Under the pieces are notes generated by a model. It made no database searches. It worked only from the letters and a program-made list of their open reading frames with translations, and had not been told where the DNA came from. A stretch of 64,000 nt of DNA, taken from positions 1 through 64,000 of the forward strand of contig NZ_RJTN01000002.1 of the NCBI RefSeq assembly GCF_005497185.1, in the 5' to 3' direction. Below are positions 37,226 through 47,329 of this stretch, in pieces. The first letter of the stretch is position 1, and each line of letters begins with the position of its first letter. This DNA is from Pectobacterium polonicum (GTDB lineage Bacteria; Pseudomonadota; Gammaproteobacteria; Enterobacterales; Enterobacteriaceae). A program made the translations under genes and the position numbers.

Positions 37226-39394
37226 ATGAGTCGTGCCCCAATAAGCAAAGATGAAGACAAACGCCTTGCTGCTCTTCGTGAGTACGGAGTTAAGAACGCA
37301 CTGTTTGATCCGAGTCTGAGCAACTTGATTAGTCTGGCTGCCAACATTTTTAGCGCCCCCATCGTTTTAGTCTCGTTGGTGGAAGCTGAGCGCCAATTGT
37401 TTGCTGCCAGCGTAGGGGTTCCTTTTTGCGAAACACCACGCGATATCTCTTTTTGCGCCCACACGATTTTGAAGAAAAAGATCATGGTGGTGCCTGATGC
37501 ACTCAAGGATGTGCGATTCAAAAATAACCCGCTGGTTGTAGGAATTCCCTATATTCGTTTTTATGCAGGGATACCCTTAATTACGCCGTCTGGGCATGCT
37601 ATTGGCACATTATGTATTATTGATTTGAAGCCCAGAGCAACATTCTCCAAGCGTGATGAGCACAATTTGCAGGATCTGGCGTCACTGGTTATGGACAAGC
37701 TGGAAATGCGGCGTCTGGAATTGGCGCGTAAAGCCAGTCAGGTACGTTTTGAAAATATCGCCAATACCTCGCCTGATACGATTTTGTGCGTCAATGAGAA
37801 GGGGATGATTACCTTCTGGAATGCAGCCGCAGAGAAGATGTTGGAATACAGCGACGATGAAATTATCGGCCAAAATATTAATAGCATCGTACCTGATGCC
37901 TTTATCGTACAGCTTAACCATCTGGTCACTGACCGTGATTCCCTGATGAAAGGGGTGACACTGGAACTGAACGTACAAGCCAAAAGCGGTAGTCGGGTTC
38001 CGGTCGAACTGTCGGTTTCTATGTGGGAAGACAATGACAATGTCAGCTATGGCGCGATATTGCGTGACATTACCGAGCGTCGGCGCAACGAAGAGCGACT
38101 GTTTTTACTGGCGCACATGGACCCACTGACGGGGTTGGCAAACCGGACATTATTGACATCAAATTTAGAAACCGCGCTCAAGAATGAGCCTGCGGTCTGC
38201 ATCATGATGGTCGATCTGGATGGATTTAAGGATGTTAATGACAGTCTGGGGCACTCGAGCGGCGATGATATTTTGGTACACGTTGCCAAAAAAATAAAAG
38301 CAACCGTTCGTTCCGGTGATGTGGTCGCGAGAATGGGCGGAGATGAATTTGCGCTGCTGTTTCCAGGCCTGAATGATAAAAGGGTTGCGGGTAAAATTGC
38401 CGAGCAAATTATTCATGAAATTTCGCAGGCAATGATTATTGACGACCACCAAATCAATATTAGTGCCAGTATTGGTGCGGTGCTGTACCCAGAATATGGC
38501 GTGACCGTGCAGGATCTTTTGACCAGTGCAGATTTAGCGTTGTATCAGGCGAAATCTGAAGGTCGGAATTGTTATCGTTTTTTCACACGCGAACTGCTTG
38601 AAGTCTTTCAGGCTAAGCATGCTTTCCAGCTAGAATTTGTGCGAGCCTATGAGCAGCATGAATTTGAAATGTTCTATCAACCACAGGTAAAACTGGCAAC
38701 AAATGAGATTGTTGGTGCTGAGGCGTTGTTACGTTGGCGTCACCCTGATAGAGGACTACTTGGCCCAGCGGCATTTCTTACCGCACTGGAAAATGGTCCG
38801 TGGGCAGAACGGGTAGGGGATTGGATCGTAGAAACGGCCTGTCGGCAGGCTGCAGAGTGGTGTCAGGTCAGCAACAGCTACTTCCGTATTAGTATTAACC
38901 TTTTCAGTGCGCAATTTCGTACTGGTATGTTGGCGCAAAAGATTATGGATACCCTCGCTCGTACAGGGTTGCAACCAAGCTCGCTGGAGCTTGAAATCAC
39001 GGAAAACATCATTCTGCGTTACGATGAAAATATGTTACAGCCATTAAAAACGCTGCGGGATGCGGGAATCGGGATTGCCTTTGATGACTACGGGACGGGC
39101 TATGCGTCTCTCAGTATGCTGAAAAACTACCCGGTGACTCGGCTGAAGATCGATCAAACCTTTGTCAGAACTATGTGTGAATCTCCGCCGGATGCAGCGA
39201 TTGTCAGGGCGATACTCTATCTTGGGAAAAGTTTCGGTCTGGGTGTGATTGCTGAAGGGGTTGAAACGTTAGAGCAGAGTGAGCGGCTGCGAGGCAAAGG
39301 GTGTGAAGAAGCACAGGGATATTTGTTCGGGCATCCGATGCCCGCAGAAGAGTTTACCCAGCTACTGAAGTTGAATAAACCAATAGACGTGTAA
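37226..39394 (+). CDS. GAF-PAS-GGDEF-EAL cyclic-di-GMP turnover protein
   Basis: A 722-residue soluble protein with four domains. GAF (about 20-160, APIVLVSLVEAERQLFAASVG). PAS (about 170-285, NIANTSPDTILCVNEKGMITFWNAAAEKML). GGDEF (about 295-460), with intact GGDEF in RMGGDEFALLF, so diguanylate cyclase activity is possible. EAL (about 470-720), with EALLRW, the ENIILR segment, DDYGTGYASL and KIDQTFV intact, so phosphodiesterase activity is possible. No membrane segment. The net activity and signal cannot be told from sequence. A strong GAGGGGGG precedes the ATG. Confidence 0.93.
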   Translation: MSRAPISKDEDKRLAALREYGVKNALFDPSLSNLISLAANIFSAPIVLVSLVEAERQLFAASVGVPFCETPRDISFCAHTILKKKIMVVPDALKDVRFKNNPLVVGIPYIRFYAGIPLITPSGHAIGTLCIIDLKPRATFSKRDEHNLQDLASLVMDKLEMRRLELARKASQVRFENIANTSPDTILCVNEKGMITFWNAAAEKMLEYSDDEIIGQNINSIVPDAFIVQLNHLVTDRDSLMKGVTLELNVQAKSGSRVPVELSVSMWEDNDNVSYGAILRDITERRRNEERLFLLAHMDPLTGLANRTLLTSNLETALKNEPAVCIMMVDLDGFKDVNDSLGHSSGDDILVHVAKKIKATVRSGDVVARMGGDEFALLFPGLNDKRVAGKIAEQIIHEISQAMIIDDHQINISASIGAVLYPEYGVTVQDLLTSADLALYQAKSEGRNCYRFFTRELLEVFQAKHAFQLEFVRAYEQHEFEMFYQPQVKLATNEIVGAEALLRWRHPDRGLLGPAAFLTALENGPWAERVGDWIVETACRQAAEWCQVSNSYFRISINLFSAQFRTGMLAQKIMDTLARTGLQPSSLELEITENIILRYDENMLQPLKTLRDAGIGIAFDDYGTGYASLSMLKNYPVTRLKIDQTFVRTMCESPPDAAIVRAILYLGKSFGLGVIAEGVETLEQSERLRGKGCEEAQGYLFGHPMPAEEFTQLLKLNKPIDV

Positions 39395-39543
39395 GCTGTT
39401 GTGCTACAGCAATCTTTCCTGAAAGCCAGCGTTTGCTGGCTTCATTCGCCAATACCTTCTTAGCGTTGTTAGTAGACTAAAAAGTGGAATCTGGATCACA
39501 TTTTTTCTATAGTGCTGGCTCGTAACCCAGTACCGGACGTCCC

Positions 39544-41289
39544 GTGCACGAAATATTTGAGATGCTCCTTGCGGTCTTTGACCGCGCCGCCTTGATGCTG
39601 ATTTGCCTGTTCTTCCTGACGAGGACGCGCCAGTTCCGGCAATTGCTGCAAAAAGAGCAGCATTCGCCGAGAGAGCGAGTGACGGTGACGGCCATCTTTT
39701 CACTGTTTGCGCTGTTCGGTACCTATTCCGGCATTAATGTTGAGGGGTCGCTCGTCAACGTGCGAGTGATTGCCGTGATGTCCGGCGGAATTCTCTTTGG
39801 CCCTTGGGTGGGTATCGCAACTGGCATCATTGCGGGGGTGCACCGTTATTTAATTGATATTGATGGCATTACCTCCGTCCCTTGCCTGATTACCAGCATC
39901 ATCGCGGGTATCACTTCTGGCTACATCAATAAGAAAGTCAAAAAAGAACAGCAGTGGAGCATCGGGATTCTGGGTGGAATGCTGTGTGAGTCGTTAACGA
40001 TGTTGCTGGTTGTGGCATGGGCAACGCCGATCGAGTTAGGGCTGGATATTGTGTCAAAAATTGCGGTGCCGATGATTCTTGGCTCCGTGTGTATTGGCCT
40101 GATCGTATTACTGGTACAGAGCGTGGCGAATGAAAAAGAGGTTATTGCTGCCAGACAAGCCAAACTCGCGCTGGATATTGCACACAAGACACTGCCGTAT
40201 TTCCGCAACATTAACAGTGATTCACTGACGGCCATTTGTCGGATCATCCGCACTGAAATAAATGCGGATGCTGTAGCGATAACGAACACGCAGCACATTC
40301 AGGCTTACGTGGGGATTGGAGAAGACAAATATAATATCGGTCACGATATTATCAGCCCGATGACGCAACAGGCGATCCATGATGGGAAAATTATCATTAA
40401 AAATAATGATGAACAGCATCTAACGCCGGAAATCCATTCGATGATTGTCATCCCGCTATGGGAGCACGGGCAGGTGACTGGCACATTGAAAATTTACTAC
40501 CGCCATGCCCATAAAATTACCTATTCATTACGCGTGATGGCCGTTGGTTTATCGCAAATTATGTCAACGCAAATTGAAGTATCCCGCACAGAACAATTGC
40601 GTGATATGGCAAATAAAGCGGAACTGAGAGCGCTGCAAAGTAAAATCAATCCGCACTTTCTTTTTAATGCACTCAATGCGATCTCTTCATCGATTCGTAT
40701 TAACCCCGATACGGCGCGCCAACTGGTGATCAACCTGTCTCGCTATTTGCGCTATAACCTCGAACTCAACGACGATGCGCTGATCGATATAAAGAAAGAG
40801 CTGTACCAAATTCAGGATTATATCGCGATTGAGCAGGCGCGGTTCGGTGCCAAGTTAACGGTGATTTACGATATCGACGACGATTTAGCGTATAAAATTC
40901 CCAGCTTATTAATTCAGCCGCTGGTAGAAAACGCGATTGTGCATGGTATTCAGCCTTGCCGAGGCAAGGGAACCGTTGTGTTATCCGTGAAGGAGCAGGG
41001 CGATAAGCTGCTCGTCGCGGTAAAAGATACGGGTCATGGCATCAGCCAGGAAACGATGGAACGCGTTGCGCGCAATGAGTTGCCGGGGAATAGGATTGGT
41101 CTGCTGAATGTCCATCATCGGGTGCGTTTGCTCTATGGTGATGGTCTGCATATTCGCCGTCTGGAACCCGGAACCGAGATTTATTTCTACATTCCACGAG
41201 AAGATAAAACACCGTCGGCATTGCCAGATACCGTGCTGGTGCCGTCGTCGACCTATTCTGCTACTGAAAACAGAGGAGGCAACCCATGA
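39544..41289 (+). CDS. ypdA: Pyruvate-sensing histidine kinase YpdA (PyrS), LytS family
   Basis: A 581-residue membrane kinase nearly collinear with E. coli YpdA. It starts at GTG ([25 protein letters not shown]) and has several N-terminal transmembrane segments of the 5TM-5TMR_LYT type to about residue 200, then a GAF domain (about 220-340). The kinase phospho-acceptor is in [15 protein letters not shown] and the ATPase N box in [10 protein letters not shown]. In E. coli it is a high-affinity pyruvate sensor acting on YpdB. It overlaps ypdB by four bases. The C-terminal tail beyond YIPRED is diverged and longer. Confidence 0.95.
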   Translation: MHEIFEMLLAVFDRAALMLICLFFLTRTRQFRQLLQKEQHSPRERVTVTAIFSLFALFGTYSGINVEGSLVNVRVIAVMSGGILFGPWVGIATGIIAGVHRYLIDIDGITSVPCLITSIIAGITSGYINKKVKKEQQWSIGILGGMLCESLTMLLVVAWATPIELGLDIVSKIAVPMILGSVCIGLIVLLVQSVANEKEVIAARQAKLALDIAHKTLPYFRNINSDSLTAICRIIRTEINADAVAITNTQHIQAYVGIGEDKYNIGHDIISPMTQQAIHDGKIIIKNNDEQHLTPEIHSMIVIPLWEHGQVTGTLKIYYRHAHKITYSLRVMAVGLSQIMSTQIEVSRTEQLRDMANKAELRALQSKINPHFLFNALNAISSSIRINPDTARQLVINLSRYLRYNLELNDDALIDIKKELYQIQDYIAIEQARFGAKLTVIYDIDDDLAYKIPSLLIQPLVENAIVHGIQPCRGKGTVVLSVKEQGDKLLVAVKDTGHGISQETMERVARNELPGNRIGLLNVHHRVRLLYGDGLHIRRLEPGTEIYFYIPREDKTPSALPDTVLVPSSTYSATENRGGNP

Positions 41290-42035
41290 AAGCCATTATT
41301 GTTGAAGATGAGTTCCTCGCACAGCAGGAGCTCAGCTACCTTATTAAACAGCACAGTGATATTACGATTGAGGCAACATTCGATGATGGGCTGGATGTCC
41401 TGAAGTATCTGCAACATAACGACGTCGATGCGATCTTCTTAGATATCAATATTCCGTCGTTAGATGGCGTATGGCTGGCGCAAAATATCAGCAAATTCGC
41501 ACACAAGCCCTATATCATCTTTATTACGGCGTATAAAGAGCACGCGGTCGAAGCCTTTGAAGTCGAGGCCTTCGATTACATTCTCAAACCGTATCATGAA
41601 TCTCGCATCATCACGATGTTGCGTAAATTGGAAGGGACCTTGCAACAGCGGCAAATTGCACCGGCTGCTGAAACAGGCGTGCATATAGGTGCACCGAGAG
41701 GCGCCCAGCAAACGATTAATTTGATGAAAGACGAACGGATTATCGTCACGGATATTAATAATATCTACTACGCTGCCGCGCAGGAAAAGGTCACGCTGGT
41801 TTATACCCGCCGTGAGGAATTCATCATGCCGATGAATATTACGGAGTTTTGTCATCGCTTGCCGGAAGACTATTTCTTCCGTTGCCATCGCTCTTACTGC
41901 GTCAACCTGACGAAGATCCGTGAAATTGTACCGTGGTTTAACAATACCTATATCTTGCGATTGAACGATCTGGATTTTGAAGTTCCGGTAAGTCGAAGCA
42001 AGATAAAGGCATTCAGGTCATTGATGCGTCTTTAA
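41286..42035 (+). CDS. ypdB: Response regulator YpdB (PyrR), LytTR family
   Basis: A 249-residue regulator with a receiver domain (phospho-acceptor Asp in [13 protein letters not shown], switch Thr in [13 protein letters not shown]) and a C-terminal LytTR DNA-binding domain (about 145-249, with [19 protein letters not shown] and [14 protein letters not shown]). In E. coli it activates yhjX on pyruvate. Here that gene is the next one, with a YpdB-like operator starting two bases after the ypdB stop codon. Confidence 0.95.
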   Translation: MKAIIVEDEFLAQQELSYLIKQHSDITIEATFDDGLDVLKYLQHNDVDAIFLDINIPSLDGVWLAQNISKFAHKPYIIFITAYKEHAVEAFEVEAFDYILKPYHESRIITMLRKLEGTLQQRQIAPAAETGVHIGAPRGAQQTINLMKDERIIVTDINNIYYAAAQEKVTLVYTRREEFIMPMNITEFCHRLPEDYFFRCHRSYCVNLTKIREIVPWFNNTYILRLNDLDFEVPVSRSKIKAFRSLMRL

Positions 42036-42036
42036 A

Positions 42037-42067
42037 GGCATTTCATTCCACGTTTCAGGCATCTCAT
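42037..42067 (+). promoter_or_regulatory. YpdB operator before yhjX
   Basis: GGCATTTCAT, 11 bases, GGCATCTCAT. The direct repeat and 11-base spacing equal the YpdB target described for the E. coli yhjX promoter, with one mismatch in the second copy. It starts two bases after the ypdB stop and 150 bases before the yhjX-like start codon. Confidence 0.85.
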
Positions 42068-42219
42068 TCCCCATTCGATCAATCACTGTCAGCCCGCTTG
42101 TATACTGGCCTCAGCCCATAAGCTGACAGTGTTTTGATGGATTTTCTCTTCTCCACATCAGCTTATATTTTTTAGCGTGCCGAGCGAATCGGACTAATTT
42201 TTGATGTAGGGGAAAACCC

Positions 42220-43443
42220 ATGAATACTAAACCTGTTAATCGGGGAGTCATTGTCCTCGGTACGATTATCACCCAAATGGGACTCGGCACGATTTACACC
42301 TGGAGTTTATTCAACCAGCCGCTGGTAGATAAATTTGGCTGGGCGCTGAGCGCTGTGGCAACGACGTTTTCAATCACCAGTTTCTGTCTGGCATTTGCAA
42401 CGCTGTTTGCCGGTAAATTTCAGGAGCGTATTGGCCTGCGCCGCTTAACTATGATCGCAGGCATTGCGCTGGGTGCCGGTCTGATGGCTAGTGCGGTGAG
42501 CCCGTCGCTGACGTTGATTTATCTGCTGATGGGGGTTGTTGTCGGCTTTGCTGACGGCACGGCTTACATCACGACGCTGTCTAATTTGATCAAATGGTTT
42601 CCTAACCGCAAAGGGCTGATTGCGGGTATTTCGGTTGGTGCATTTGGTACCGGAAGTCTGTTGTTCAAATACGTAAACAGCTTTTTGATTGCGGAAGTCG
42701 GTGTCTCAGACGCCTTTTTCTACTGGGGAATTATCGTTATGGCGATGATTCTGGTCGGGAGTTCATTGCTGAAAGAGCCTGCTACGCTACCAGTACAACA
42801 AGCTGCGGTTCAGGGAGCGTCGAGTGATTTCTCGCTGGGCGAGATGTTGGCAACCAAAGAATCATATTTGCTGTTTATTATTTTCTTCACGGCGTGCATG
42901 AGCGGTCTGTATTTGATCGGTATTGTGAAAGATATCGGCGTGCAAATGGCCGGAATGGATATGGCGACGGCGGCAAATGCCGTTTCTGCGATTGCGATTT
43001 TTAATACCGTTGGGCGTATTGTGCTTGGTGCACTTTCCGATAATGTCGGACGTATGCGAGTAATTAGCTTTACGCTGTTTGTAACTATTCTTGCGGTGTC
43101 AGTGATGACTTTTCTGCCGCTTAGTCCAATACTGTTCTTTACCTGTGTCAGTGCGATTGCCTTCTGCTTTGGTGGCAATATCACGGTATTCCCGGCGATT
43201 GTCGGCGACTTCTTTGGCCTGAAAAATCACAGCAAAAACTACGGCGTGATTTATCAGGGATTCGGTATCGGCGCGTTGTCTGGCTCATTTATCGCCGCAC
43301 AACTTGGGGGCTTTCAGGCGACATTTATGGCAATTATCATTATGTCTGTCGTCTCGCTGCTGATTACCTTGTGGATTAAACCACCGAAGCATCAACCTGT
43401 TACTGACGCAATGCGTGCGGACATGGCACATGCGCAAAGTTAA
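42220..43443 (+). CDS. yhjX: Pyruvate-responsive MFS transporter YhjX (OFA family)
   Basis: A 407-residue twelve-helix major facilitator of the oxalate/formate antiporter type. Family features include GTIITQMGLGTIYTWSLFNQPL at the start and KFQERIGLRRLTM between helices 2 and 3, with the central loop around residue 200. In E. coli YhjX is the main target of YpdA/YpdB and is implicated in pyruvate traffic. Here sensor, regulator, operator and transporter stand side by side, unlike in E. coli where yhjX is far from ypdAB. A GC-rich hairpin (CTGGGC..GCCCAG) follows the gene near 43473-43496. Confidence 0.9.
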   Translation: MNTKPVNRGVIVLGTIITQMGLGTIYTWSLFNQPLVDKFGWALSAVATTFSITSFCLAFATLFAGKFQERIGLRRLTMIAGIALGAGLMASAVSPSLTLIYLLMGVVVGFADGTAYITTLSNLIKWFPNRKGLIAGISVGAFGTGSLLFKYVNSFLIAEVGVSDAFFYWGIIVMAMILVGSSLLKEPATLPVQQAAVQGASSDFSLGEMLATKESYLLFIIFFTACMSGLYLIGIVKDIGVQMAGMDMATAANAVSAIAIFNTVGRIVLGALSDNVGRMRVISFTLFVTILAVSVMTFLPLSPILFFTCVSAIAFCFGGNITVFPAIVGDFFGLKNHSKNYGVIYQGFGIGALSGSFIAAQLGGFQATFMAIIIMSVVSLLITLWIKPPKHQPVTDAMRADMAHAQS

Positions 43444-43644
43444 TAAAATCCCACGCTGACAGAATATCGTGCTGGGCATGCCACATGCTGCCCAGTTCGA
43501 GAAGTTTTCTCTCTTTCCTGCTACATGATTCCTTCTCTTCATTTGCTGAAATATCGCGATACAGTTCACCACTTTTATCGTCATCCATGTGTCACAGGCG
43601 AACTCTAGCGTCGTTATTGGCACGTCTTCTCCTGACGCGGGCTT

Positions 43645-43709
43645 CCTTAAAAGCAACTTTCCTTAAAAACAATTTTTCTTTAAAAACAACTTTCTTTAAA
43701 AACAAAGAG
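43645..43709 (+). repeat. Four imperfect 16-bp tandem units before the ugpB-like gene
   Basis: Units of the form CCTTAAAAACAACTTT repeat four times directly upstream of the ugpB-like ribosome binding site (CCGGAG). The rest of the gap from 43444 shows nothing recognisable apart from the yhjX 3' hairpin. Confidence 0.7.
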
Positions 43710-43726
43710 TAGCCGGAGAAAATACC

Positions 43727-45064
43727 ATGATGATTCGGTTTAGGTTCACATCTGTTTTTTTGATGTTGTTAAGTATGGTTTTGCTTATCCCTCTGTCTGC
43801 CAGAGCGGCGGTTGAACTGACATTTTGGCATGGCATGGACAGCAACCTGAATACCGAATTGATACGGCTGGTCAATCGGTTTAACGCATCTCAGACGGTA
43901 TATCATGTTGAACCTATCTATAAAGGCAGCTATGAGCAGACGCTGGCCGCGGGTATTGCCGCTTATCGCACCGGTAATGCACCGGATATTTTGCAAGTTT
44001 ATGATGTTGGTACGCCGAATATGATACACAGCGGGGCGATTGTTCCGGTGTATGACCTGTTCAAGCAGGTCGGTATCGACAATGATGAAAAGGCCTTTCT
44101 GCCTGCGGTGGCGCTGTTTTATAGCGATAGCCAAACCGGGCATCTGATTTCCCAACCGTTTAACAGTTCAACCCCCGTTCTCTACTACAACAAAGATGCT
44201 TTTATCAAAGCGGGGCTCGATCCCGATAACCCCCCACGGACCTGGAACGAATTGGCGTACGATGCGGCACGACTGCGTCAGAGCGGGATGACGTGCGGCT
44301 ATACGAATGCCGGGCAACAGGGTTGGATATTGCTGGAAGCCTTTAGCGTGTGGAACGGACTGCCGATCGCGACAAAAAACAATGGGTTCGACGGTGTCGA
44401 TACGCATTTGCTGGTGAATGGCCCGTTGCAGGTCGCCCACATCAACCAGCTTGCGGAGATGATGAAGAAGAAGGAGTTCAGCTATTTTGGCCGCAATGAC
44501 GAGGGAACTGCACGTTTTTATAACGGCGATTGCGGCATATTGACGACCTCATCGGGTGGGTTACGTAAGATTCAGAACTATGCCAAATTTCATTACGGTG
44601 TAGGAATGTTGCCTTATAGCGAAGACGCTAAAGGTGCGCCGCAGAATACGTTCATCGGAGGTGCAAGTCTCTGGGCCATGAAAGGGAAAGCCGCATCGCA
44701 TTATCAAGGGATCGCTGAATTCCTGCATTTCCTGACACTGCCGGAAAATGCTGCCGAATGGCATCAAATGACGGGCTATCTTCCGGTGACGCAACCTGCT
44801 TACGAACTGACGCGCGAGCAGGGGTTTTATGCCAGATACCCCGGTAGCGATGTTGCCATGAAACAGCTCACCAATAAGCCGCCTTTGCCTTATACACGTG
44901 GATTCCGATTAGGCAATATGCCGCAAATCCGCACCATCATGGACGAAGAGTTGGAGAAAGTCTGGGCAGAGCAAGAAACGCCGCAGCAGGCATTGGACAA
45001 TGTGGTTTCGCGTGGCGATCTTCTGTTGCAGCATTTTGCGCAGTCGGTTGCCCGTCATTCATGA
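43727..45064 (+). CDS. UgpB-like sn-glycerol-3-phosphate-binding protein
   Basis: A 445-residue periplasmic binding protein very similar to E. coli UgpB ([94 protein letters not shown]). The signal peptide is [18 protein letters not shown]. UgpB delivers glycerol-3-phosphate or glycerophosphodiesters to UgpAEC, but no permease or ATPase genes are here. A second ATG follows the first; the first is used, after CCGGAG. The next gene is a glycerophosphodiesterase, consistent with this substrate group. Confidence 0.88.
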   Translation: MMIRFRFTSVFLMLLSMVLLIPLSARAAVELTFWHGMDSNLNTELIRLVNRFNASQTVYHVEPIYKGSYEQTLAAGIAAYRTGNAPDILQVYDVGTPNMIHSGAIVPVYDLFKQVGIDNDEKAFLPAVALFYSDSQTGHLISQPFNSSTPVLYYNKDAFIKAGLDPDNPPRTWNELAYDAARLRQSGMTCGYTNAGQQGWILLEAFSVWNGLPIATKNNGFDGVDTHLLVNGPLQVAHINQLAEMMKKKEFSYFGRNDEGTARFYNGDCGILTTSSGGLRKIQNYAKFHYGVGMLPYSEDAKGAPQNTFIGGASLWAMKGKAASHYQGIAEFLHFLTLPENAAEWHQMTGYLPVTQPAYELTREQGFYARYPGSDVAMKQLTNKPPLPYTRGFRLGNMPQIRTIMDEELEKVWAEQETPQQALDNVVSRGDLLLQHFAQSVARHS

Positions 45065-45094
45065 TATTCCCCGTTTATGTGGAGTTTTTGACTG

Positions 45095-45943
45095 ATGACA
45101 AAGCAAAGTAAAGGCATCACTCAGGAATTGATTGCGGCACAAAACACGACGGTCTTGACGGTAGCACATCGCGGCGTCTGGGCGTCGGCACCGGAAAATT
45201 CGCTGGCGGCGCTGCGCGAAGCCATTCGATTAGGGGTTGATATCGTGGAGATAGATGCGCAATTAACGGCTGATAGCCATGTTGTCGTGATTCATGATAA
45301 TACACTCGACCGCACAAGCAATATGAGGGGCAAGGTTGGCAAGATGACGCTTGCAGAGATTCGCCAGGCGCGTCTACGCGGGAGTGATGGCAGTTCGGCA
45401 TGGCCGTTAAGTACCGAAAAAATCCCGCTGTTGTACGAGGTACTCGAAGAGGCGCGCGGGCGCATTGTTATCAATGTGGATGTGAAGAATGAGCGAGAAT
45501 TTGGTGTCATTGCCCGCGATATTCGTGATAAAGGTCTCAGTGCGGGGGCGATTATGAAAAGTCCCATCCATCTTGCTGCTGCCCGTTTTCCTCTCGTTTC
45601 ACCGTCGCCGGATTCCCTGATACCGTACATGCCGTTGATCCAACTCCAACGAGGAGAAACCGTCGATATTCTGCGGCAGATTGACGACTTTGGCGTTGCC
45701 ATAGTGGAAGCCAACTTTGATCATATTGATACATTGGTTGAGGCGTATGCTGAATTTCAACGGCTTGGCGTACGTATCTGGGTGAACACGCTGGATTGTG
45801 CGCACCCGCTGGATTACAGCGATACCCGTGCCTTAGTCGATCCTGACGTCGTATGGGGTGCACTCATTCGGGCTGGCGTCGGTGCGATTCAGGTCGATCA
45901 CGCTGCGGCATTTATCGATTTTCGGTCAACGTTATTACGCTGA
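45095..45943 (+). CDS. Glycerophosphodiester phosphodiesterase family protein
   Basis: A 282-residue GDPD-family TIM-barrel enzyme without a signal peptide, so cytoplasmic. Catalytic motifs are HRG (VAHRGVWASAPENS), EIDAQLTAD with the metal-binding Glu and Asp, and the second catalytic His in VVIHDNTLDRT. It would split glycerophosphodiesters into glycerol-3-phosphate and an alcohol. It starts 30 bases after the UgpB-like gene and is probably cotranscribed. The sequence is not a close match to UgpQ, so no symbol is given. Confidence 0.88.
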   Translation: MTKQSKGITQELIAAQNTTVLTVAHRGVWASAPENSLAALREAIRLGVDIVEIDAQLTADSHVVVIHDNTLDRTSNMRGKVGKMTLAEIRQARLRGSDGSSAWPLSTEKIPLLYEVLEEARGRIVINVDVKNEREFGVIARDIRDKGLSAGAIMKSPIHLAAARFPLVSPSPDSLIPYMPLIQLQRGETVDILRQIDDFGVAIVEANFDHIDTLVEAYAEFQRLGVRIWVNTLDCAHPLDYSDTRALVDPDVVWGALIRAGVGAIQVDHAAAFIDFRSTLLR

Positions 45944-46031
45944 TCTATCAGGGCTACCCGCAGGCAGGATGACGCTTTCCTTTTGAAAAATGTAAAGTTA
46001 TGTGGATTTAGTAACTGAAAAGTTAAGAATA

Positions 46032-46058
46032 CTTGAAAATACCACGACAACCCATACG
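46032..46058 (+). promoter_or_regulatory. Sigma-32-type heat-shock promoter of htpX
   Basis: CTTGAAA (46032-46038), 11 bases, then ACCCATAC, close to the sigma-32 pair CTTGAAA and CCCCATNT. It ends 50 bases before the htpX start, fitting a gene known to be heat induced. Confidence 0.65.
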
Positions 46059-46107
46059 ATGTAGGTGTTGTAAACTTTATTTTTCTGCGAGAGGAAATCA
46101 GACCTTT

Positions 46108-46989
46108 ATGATGCGTATTGCGCTTTTCCTGATCACCAACCTGGCGGTGATGTTGGTTTTCGGGCTGGTACTCAGCCTGACGGGAATTCAGTCCAGCAGT
46201 GTCCAGGGCTTAATGATTATGGCTGGGCTGTTTGGCTTTGGCGGTGCGTTTGTTTCACTGCTGATGTCTAAATGGATGGCGTTGCGGTCCGTTGGCGGTG
46301 AGGTCATTGAACAACCACGTAACGAAACCGAACGCTGGTTGGTGGAAACGGTACGTTCACAGTCACAGCAGGCTGGGATCGCGATGCCACAGGTGGCTAT
46401 TTACCATGCGCCAGATATCAATGCGTTCGCGACGGGAGCGCGTCGTGATGCTTCTCTGGTGGCGGTGAGCACGGGGTTGCTGCAAAACATGAGTCGTGAC
46501 GAGGCCGAAGCGGTTATCGCGCATGAAATTAGTCATATCGCGAATGGTGACATGGTAACGATGACGCTGGTTCAGGGGGTAGTAAACACCTTCGTTATCT
46601 TTATCTCTCGTCTGATCGCTCAGGTCGTTTCCGGTTTCCTGTCCGGTAATCGTGATGAAGGCGAAAGCAGTAACGGCAATCCGCTGGTTTATTTTGCCGT
46701 CGCGACCGTGCTGGAACTGGTATTTGGTATTCTTGCCAGCATTATCACCATGTGGTTCTCACGCTATCGTGAATTCCATGCGGATGCCGGTTCTGCCAAG
46801 CTGGTGGGGCGTGAAAAAATGATCGCAGCACTACAACGCCTGAAGACCAGCTACGAACCGCAGGAAGAGGGCAGCATGATGGCTTTCTGCATTAACGGAA
46901 AATCGAAATCCTTCAGCGAACTCTTTATGTCACACCCGCCGTTGGATAAGCGCATCGAAGCGCTCCGTTCCGGTGAGTTCCTGAAGTAA
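46108..46989 (+). CDS. htpX: Membrane protease HtpX
   Basis: A 293-residue M48 zinc metalloprotease in the inner membrane that takes part in quality control of membrane proteins. The zinc motif is HEISH ([16 protein letters not shown]), with the third ligand Glu in [12 protein letters not shown]. Transmembrane segments include [21 protein letters not shown] and [12 protein letters not shown], and two more after the zinc site. The start MMRIALF and length equal E. coli HtpX; the longer frame from 46033 is rejected, with GAGAGGAAA lying upstream of 46108. It is followed by ogl, whereas in E. coli it follows prc. Confidence 0.95.
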   Translation: MMRIALFLITNLAVMLVFGLVLSLTGIQSSSVQGLMIMAGLFGFGGAFVSLLMSKWMALRSVGGEVIEQPRNETERWLVETVRSQSQQAGIAMPQVAIYHAPDINAFATGARRDASLVAVSTGLLQNMSRDEAEAVIAHEISHIANGDMVTMTLVQGVVNTFVIFISRLIAQVVSGFLSGNRDEGESSNGNPLVYFAVATVLELVFGILASIITMWFSRYREFHADAGSAKLVGREKMIAALQRLKTSYEPQEEGSMMAFCINGKSKSFSELFMSHPPLDKRIEALRSGEFLK

Positions 46990-47121
46990 TTCACGCTAGT
47001 TTCTTCCCAAAGGCCCATTCGGGCCTTTGTTATTTCTGCGTTTATTGATTCATCGCTCCTGCACTTTATCTGTCCGAATGTTTTCATTAGATCTGAAACA
47101 GGTGGTGAAAATATGAAGAAT

Positions 47122-47138
47122 GTTTTATAAAATAAAAC
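47122..47138. promoter_or_regulatory. AT-rich palindrome upstream of the ogl promoter
   Basis: GTTTTAT-AAA-ATAAAAC, perfect 7-bp arms, 15 bases upstream of the KdgR box. Possibly a second regulator site or a weaker KdgR site. Confidence 0.4.
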
Positions 47139-47152
47139 CACGATCACGGAAA

Positions 47153-47174
47153 AATGAAACATTGTTTCTATAAT
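47153..47174 (+). promoter_or_regulatory. KdgR box overlapping the ogl -10
   Basis: AATGAAACATTGTTTCTAT contains the perfect GAAAC-ATT-GTTTC core of KdgR operators. It overlaps TATAAT at 47169-47174, the best -10 for ogl, so bound KdgR would block RNA polymerase. The remainder of the 340-base gap from htpX shows nothing else. Confidence 0.8.
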
Positions 47175-47329
47175 GCCGATATAACAGGCGTCTCGCGTGA
47201 GATTGGTGGCCTGATTTTTGAACAACCGGCGTCGGCGTGGCCGACTCGCTGGGTGAGCGGATGTCAGGGTATCGGAGAGTATGCGCGTGTGGCGTCAGAT
47301 TCTTCATGATAAGTTCTAAGGATTTACGG

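Noticed and set aside
43640-43726. Pho box upstream of the ugpB-like gene
   Set aside because: The repeats have a 16-17 bp period and AAAAACAA core, unlike the 11-bp CTGTCAT-type direct repeats of PhoB sites.
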